A stretch of DNA of 40,990 bases from a virus, in the IMG/VR virus record IMGVR_UViG_3300030102_000150, positions 1-40,990 of that record. The stretch is one strand, 5' to 3'. Below the pieces are notes generated by a model. The model made no database searches, was not told the DNA's origin, and was given only the letters and a program-made list of their open reading frames with translations. Each line of letters opens with the position of its first letter. The stretch's first letter is position 1. The translations under genes and the position numbers were made by a program. Positions 38,885-40,990 of the stretch are shown here, one piece after another.

Positions 38885-39674
38885 CCCTTCCCCCATAGAG
38901 TTTACGGATGGTGTTCAATGAAATAAACTCAGGTTCATACACACCATTCTCTAGTTCACGTTTGACTACGACACCCTTCCACCATTCATTATTCGATTGA
39001 CCTGCCCAAGATTCTTCTGCACCTTTGAAGCACCCTGCGACAAGCCCGATAATTGAATTAGGATGTGCAGAATCTTTGAAATACATACTACGTTTATGAC
39101 TGTGACCACAAGTAGAACTGTGATTCCTGTTTTGTAGTAAGGTGTAAGCATGATGAACACCAGAGATAGGTGTGCCATAATTACCTGCACCAAAGAAATG
39201 AGCATAAGATACGCCATCGTAATCAGCGATACTGGGGGCTGAATTGCGGTACTCATGGTATTCATCGAACCATTGCTTCGTTTGAAGATGGCTGAAGGAA
39301 ATCCCGTACTTTTCTCCCTGAAGTCTTGGATCATGGGCGATAGCTTTCTTGATTCTGTTCTCATGGTTTCCCTCGAACCCTATCCAGTATGGACGCTTTC
39401 TCTTGTGATGTCTGAATCTCCAACGTAGTCTCTCCTGTGAATCGTTGTAGTGGTTGATGTCACGTTCATAACCTTGAGACACTATTGCTTGAGGATACTT
39501 TGTATCAAAGCTATTCAAGCTACGCATGTCAGCACCATCACCTAAGTCTACAACATAGTCTGGTTTCAAGTCGTAGATAAACGCACCTAGCCAATCGAAT
39601 CTTTCATTGCTTGTATCAGGATCAGCGTGAGCGCATGTATAAACTAATACTGTTTTTCTTTTTCTAAGCATCAT
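38877..39674 (-). CDS. Calcineurin-like metallophosphoesterase
   Basis: The 265-residue enzyme has DLGDGADM (GD motif), FEGNHENR (GNHE motif), GVHHAY and CGHSHKR (GHxH motif) in the right order for two-metal phosphoesterases. The first metal motif, normally DxH, reads CAH in VYTCAHADPD, so one ligand is changed (see findings). SIO1-type roseophages carry a phosphoesterase; the substrate is not known. It may act on nucleotides or host nucleic acids. It overlaps the next small gene. Confidence 0.88.
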   Translation of the reverse strand: MMLRKRKTVLVYTCAHADPDTSNERFDWLGAFIYDLKPDYVVDLGDGADMRSLNSFDTKYPQAIVSQGYERDINHYNDSQERLRWRFRHHKRKRPYWIGFEGNHENRIKKAIAHDPRLQGEKYGISFSHLQTKQWFDEYHEYRNSAPSIADYDGVSYAHFFGAGNYGTPISGVHHAYTLLQNRNHSSTCGHSHKRSMYFKDSAHPNSIIGLVAGCFKGAEESWAGQSNNEWWKGVVVKRELENGVYEPEFISLNTIRKLYGGRDV

Positions 39675-39897
39675 ATAAATCGCTGTTCTCTATAACAACA
39701 CCTTCTATAGTTCTATTAACTCTATTAGATTCTTCGTAAGCTTCATCAAATGTACTGTATAACATTTCTGTTTCTTCTACCTTACCATTAAACTCAGATA
39801 AATAAACAACACAGACAGGGTGGTCTCCTGTAGTATTATCTATTAACTCAGGATACTCAAATGGTTCTCGTATAACTTTATGTAAAGTAAGCTTCAT
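39664..39897 (-). CDS. Hypothetical protein (77 aa)
   Basis: The protein begins MKLTLHKVIREPFEYPELID and is an alpha/beta-like small domain with PVCVVYLSEFNGK and a Glu/Asp-rich helical end. ATG at 39897 overlaps the endonuclease stop as ATGA and is therefore preferred to the in-frame ATG at 39918. No family was recognised. Confidence 0.68.
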   Translation of the reverse strand: MKLTLHKVIREPFEYPELIDNTTGDHPVCVVYLSEFNGKVEETEMLYSTFDEAYEESNRVNRTIEGVVIENSDLYDA

Positions 39898-40295
39898 CTC
39901 TTTGGTTCCTTTAGCCATGCTTCAGGTATATACCTGTCAGCGTATTTAAAATCATACTTGTTACACCACATACCATATGTTGTTTTACTTCCTTTGTAAA
40001 GCTTTGATTTACTATTTGTAAACACAAACCTTATGTCTAACTCAGGGTATTGATCACGAACTGCTAGGTGTTTAGCGCGATCAGGAGATATAAACCTTCC
40101 TTTAGTCTCAATAATTATGCCGTTGTCTAATACAAAGTCAGGAGTGTAGGTCTTAGTCTTAGGGTCTACCCACTTGATCTTCATCTCTTCGTATGTAAAA
40201 CCTATCCCTCTTTTGTTTAAGAACTTTGCAGTGTCTTGTTCTAGTCCTGATCTGTAACCTGCCCTCAGTGCTCTCTGTCTTACTTTAAGTTTCAT
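39894..40295 (-). CDS. Endonuclease I (T7 gp3-like Holliday junction resolvase)
   Basis: The 133-residue protein has the T7 gp3 active-site layout: Glu19 (SGLEQDTAKF), Asp53 (YTPDFVL), Glu63 and Lys65 (IIETKGRF), with spacings 10 and 2 as in T7's Asp55, Glu65 and Lys67. Gp3 resolves branched DNA before packaging and helps degrade host DNA. A basic N-terminus (KVRQRALRAGYR) fits DNA binding. Its start overlaps the exonuclease stop as TAATG. Confidence 0.95.
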   Translation of the reverse strand: MKLKVRQRALRAGYRSGLEQDTAKFLNKRGIGFTYEEMKIKWVDPKTKTYTPDFVLDNGIIIETKGRFISPDRAKHLAVRDQYPELDIRFVFTNSKSKLYKGSKTTYGMWCNKYDFKYADRYIPEAWLKEPKR

Positions 40296-40990
40296 TACAT
40301 CGGAACCTCTGGTACTTTCGGTTCTGACTTAACGTCTACTAGAAAAACAGGACCGTAGCTGTAGATAAACTTTCGTGCTTCAGGCCAACACTTCTTCTTG
40401 AACTCACAGTAACTACACATGACAGGTAACTTGGTGTTAGGACTTGTCTTAGATTGAGGTACTTGTGCTTGACGTGCTACAGTTAACTCACCGCCTACAA
40501 GCTCTTTAGCCTCAAGCATCTCCTCTTCTTTTGTCTTTAGTTCCTCAGTAAAGTCATAAACATCAAGACATACGTGACCATTCTGTTTATCTATAGCTAG
40601 GAAACCCCCTTGCTTTTTGTTAGTAACCTTATCATCATCTTTACCTGCATAGACGTAACTACTTAACTGACTGATGTACCCAAAAGGATCATCGTCACGC
40701 AATGCACCTTCCTTGAACTTCTTGAAAGCATATGGACTACAAGACTTGACATCAACAGTCATGCCATCAATGACTGCATCACGATGTCCTTTGATACCAT
40801 GCACGTCTAGTCTGTCCTGTTTTCCTCTCACATCATGCCCTGCAGCTATAGCTAGACTCAACGCAAGCTCTTCTATCATGTCACCATAAAAGAACTTTAG
40901 TAATGCGTTATACTCTAAAGGTATAGCCTCTTTAGGTGTGTTTACTTTGTACCATAGTTTTCTTTTACATGGTGTTCCAATAGAAGATAG
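40295..40990 (-). CDS. Cas4/RecB-like exonuclease, main part (continues from position 1)
   Basis: This covers residues 53-283 of the gene that starts at 255. The PD-(D/E)XK core is GHRDAVIDG (Asp123) and VDVKSC (Asp132, Lys134); the C-terminal cluster CSYCEFKKKCW gives Cys244, Cys247 and Cys253, which with Cys60 forms a probable 4Fe-4S site as in Cas4 and AddB. It most likely acts as the T7 gp6-type exonuclease in host DNA breakdown and recombination. Bases 40893-40990 repeat 2-99. If the start were taken within the linear window (ATG at 40879) the N-terminal cysteine would be lost, which argues for the joined gene. Confidence 0.9.
   Translation of the reverse strand, partial: LSSIGTPCKRKLWYKVNTPKEAIPLEYNALLKFFYGDMIEELALSLAIAAGHDVRGKQDRLDVHGIKGHRDAVIDGMTVDVKSCSPYAFKKFKEGALRDDDPFGYISQLSSYVYAGKDDDKVTNKKQGGFLAIDKQNGHVCLDVYDFTEELKTKEEEMLEAKELVGGELTVARQAQVPQSKTSPNTKLPVMCSYCEFKKKCWPEARKFIYSYGPVFLVDVKSEPKVPEVPM
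40893..40990. repeat. Terminal direct repeat, right copy (circular overlap)
   Basis: Identical to bases 2-99; see the left copy. The reading frame of the exonuclease runs through it without interruption. Confidence 0.93.

Overview
The window is a complete, circularly closed genome of a small lytic tailed phage with podovirus architecture, almost certainly from a marine bacterium. Bases 2-99 recur exactly at 40893-40990, and joining the ends restores one open nuclease gene across the seam, so the unique length is about 40,891 bp. The gene set is T7-like in logic: primase-helicase, family A DNA polymerase, gp2.5-like SSB, Cas4/RecB-type exonuclease, endonuclease I, portal, capsid, two tail-tube proteins and internal virion proteins. 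No single-subunit RNA polymerase is seen. That, together with a B12-dependent (class II) ribonucleotide reductase, ThyX, MazG and a calcineurin-like phosphatase, resembles the cobavirus/SIO1 group (Zobellviridae) of Rhodobacteraceae phages or related RNAP-less marine podoviruses. Host and family are inference.

Layout. (1) A minus-strand block starts at about 9.04 kb, runs down through position 1, continues across the seam at 40.99 kb and ends at 35.96 kb. In transcription order it holds small early genes (a gp88-like cysteine protein, an Api92/DUF1281-like protein, several tiny membrane or zinc-ribbon peptides), thyX, primase-helicase, DNA polymerase, SSB, exonuclease, endonuclease I, phosphatase, MazG, nrdJ and a DUF3310 (T7 gp1.7-like) protein. 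Genes are tightly coupled by ATGA and TAATG overlaps. (2) A gene-free control region lies at 9041-9738, between the divergent blocks, with promoter elements, inverted repeats, palindromes, an A+T-rich stretch and a G-rich tract. (3) A plus-strand late block (9739-35924) holds terS, a tail-fibre/adhesin cassette, terL, portal, scaffold, capsid, tail-tube genes, a GNAT-like gene at the T7 gene 13 position, internal virion proteins, a lysis cassette (M15 endolysin, membrane proteins, holin candidate, u-spanin candidate) and a run of tiny basic or cysteine-rich proteins. The blocks converge on a bidirectional terminator at 35928-35960.

How it works together. Two repeated promoter classes are visible. 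One (TTGACW-N17-TACCCTAT followed by ATACTTAAAG-type repeats) occurs twice on the minus strand, one copy heading the early block. The other shares a 14-nt identical core, TAACATATAAGTAT, upstream of terS, SSB and the thyX cluster. Without a phage RNA polymerase, host RNA polymerase probably reads both classes, and the difference between them may set timing. The nucleotide genes feed DNA synthesis, the nucleases break down host DNA and resolve branches, and the late block packages DNA, builds virions and lyses the cell. No integrase, repressor, tRNA or CRISPR was found.

The most interesting material is the duplicated promoter-leader cassette and the structure of the 9.0-9.7 kb control region, plus several tiny genes that length cut-offs would miss.
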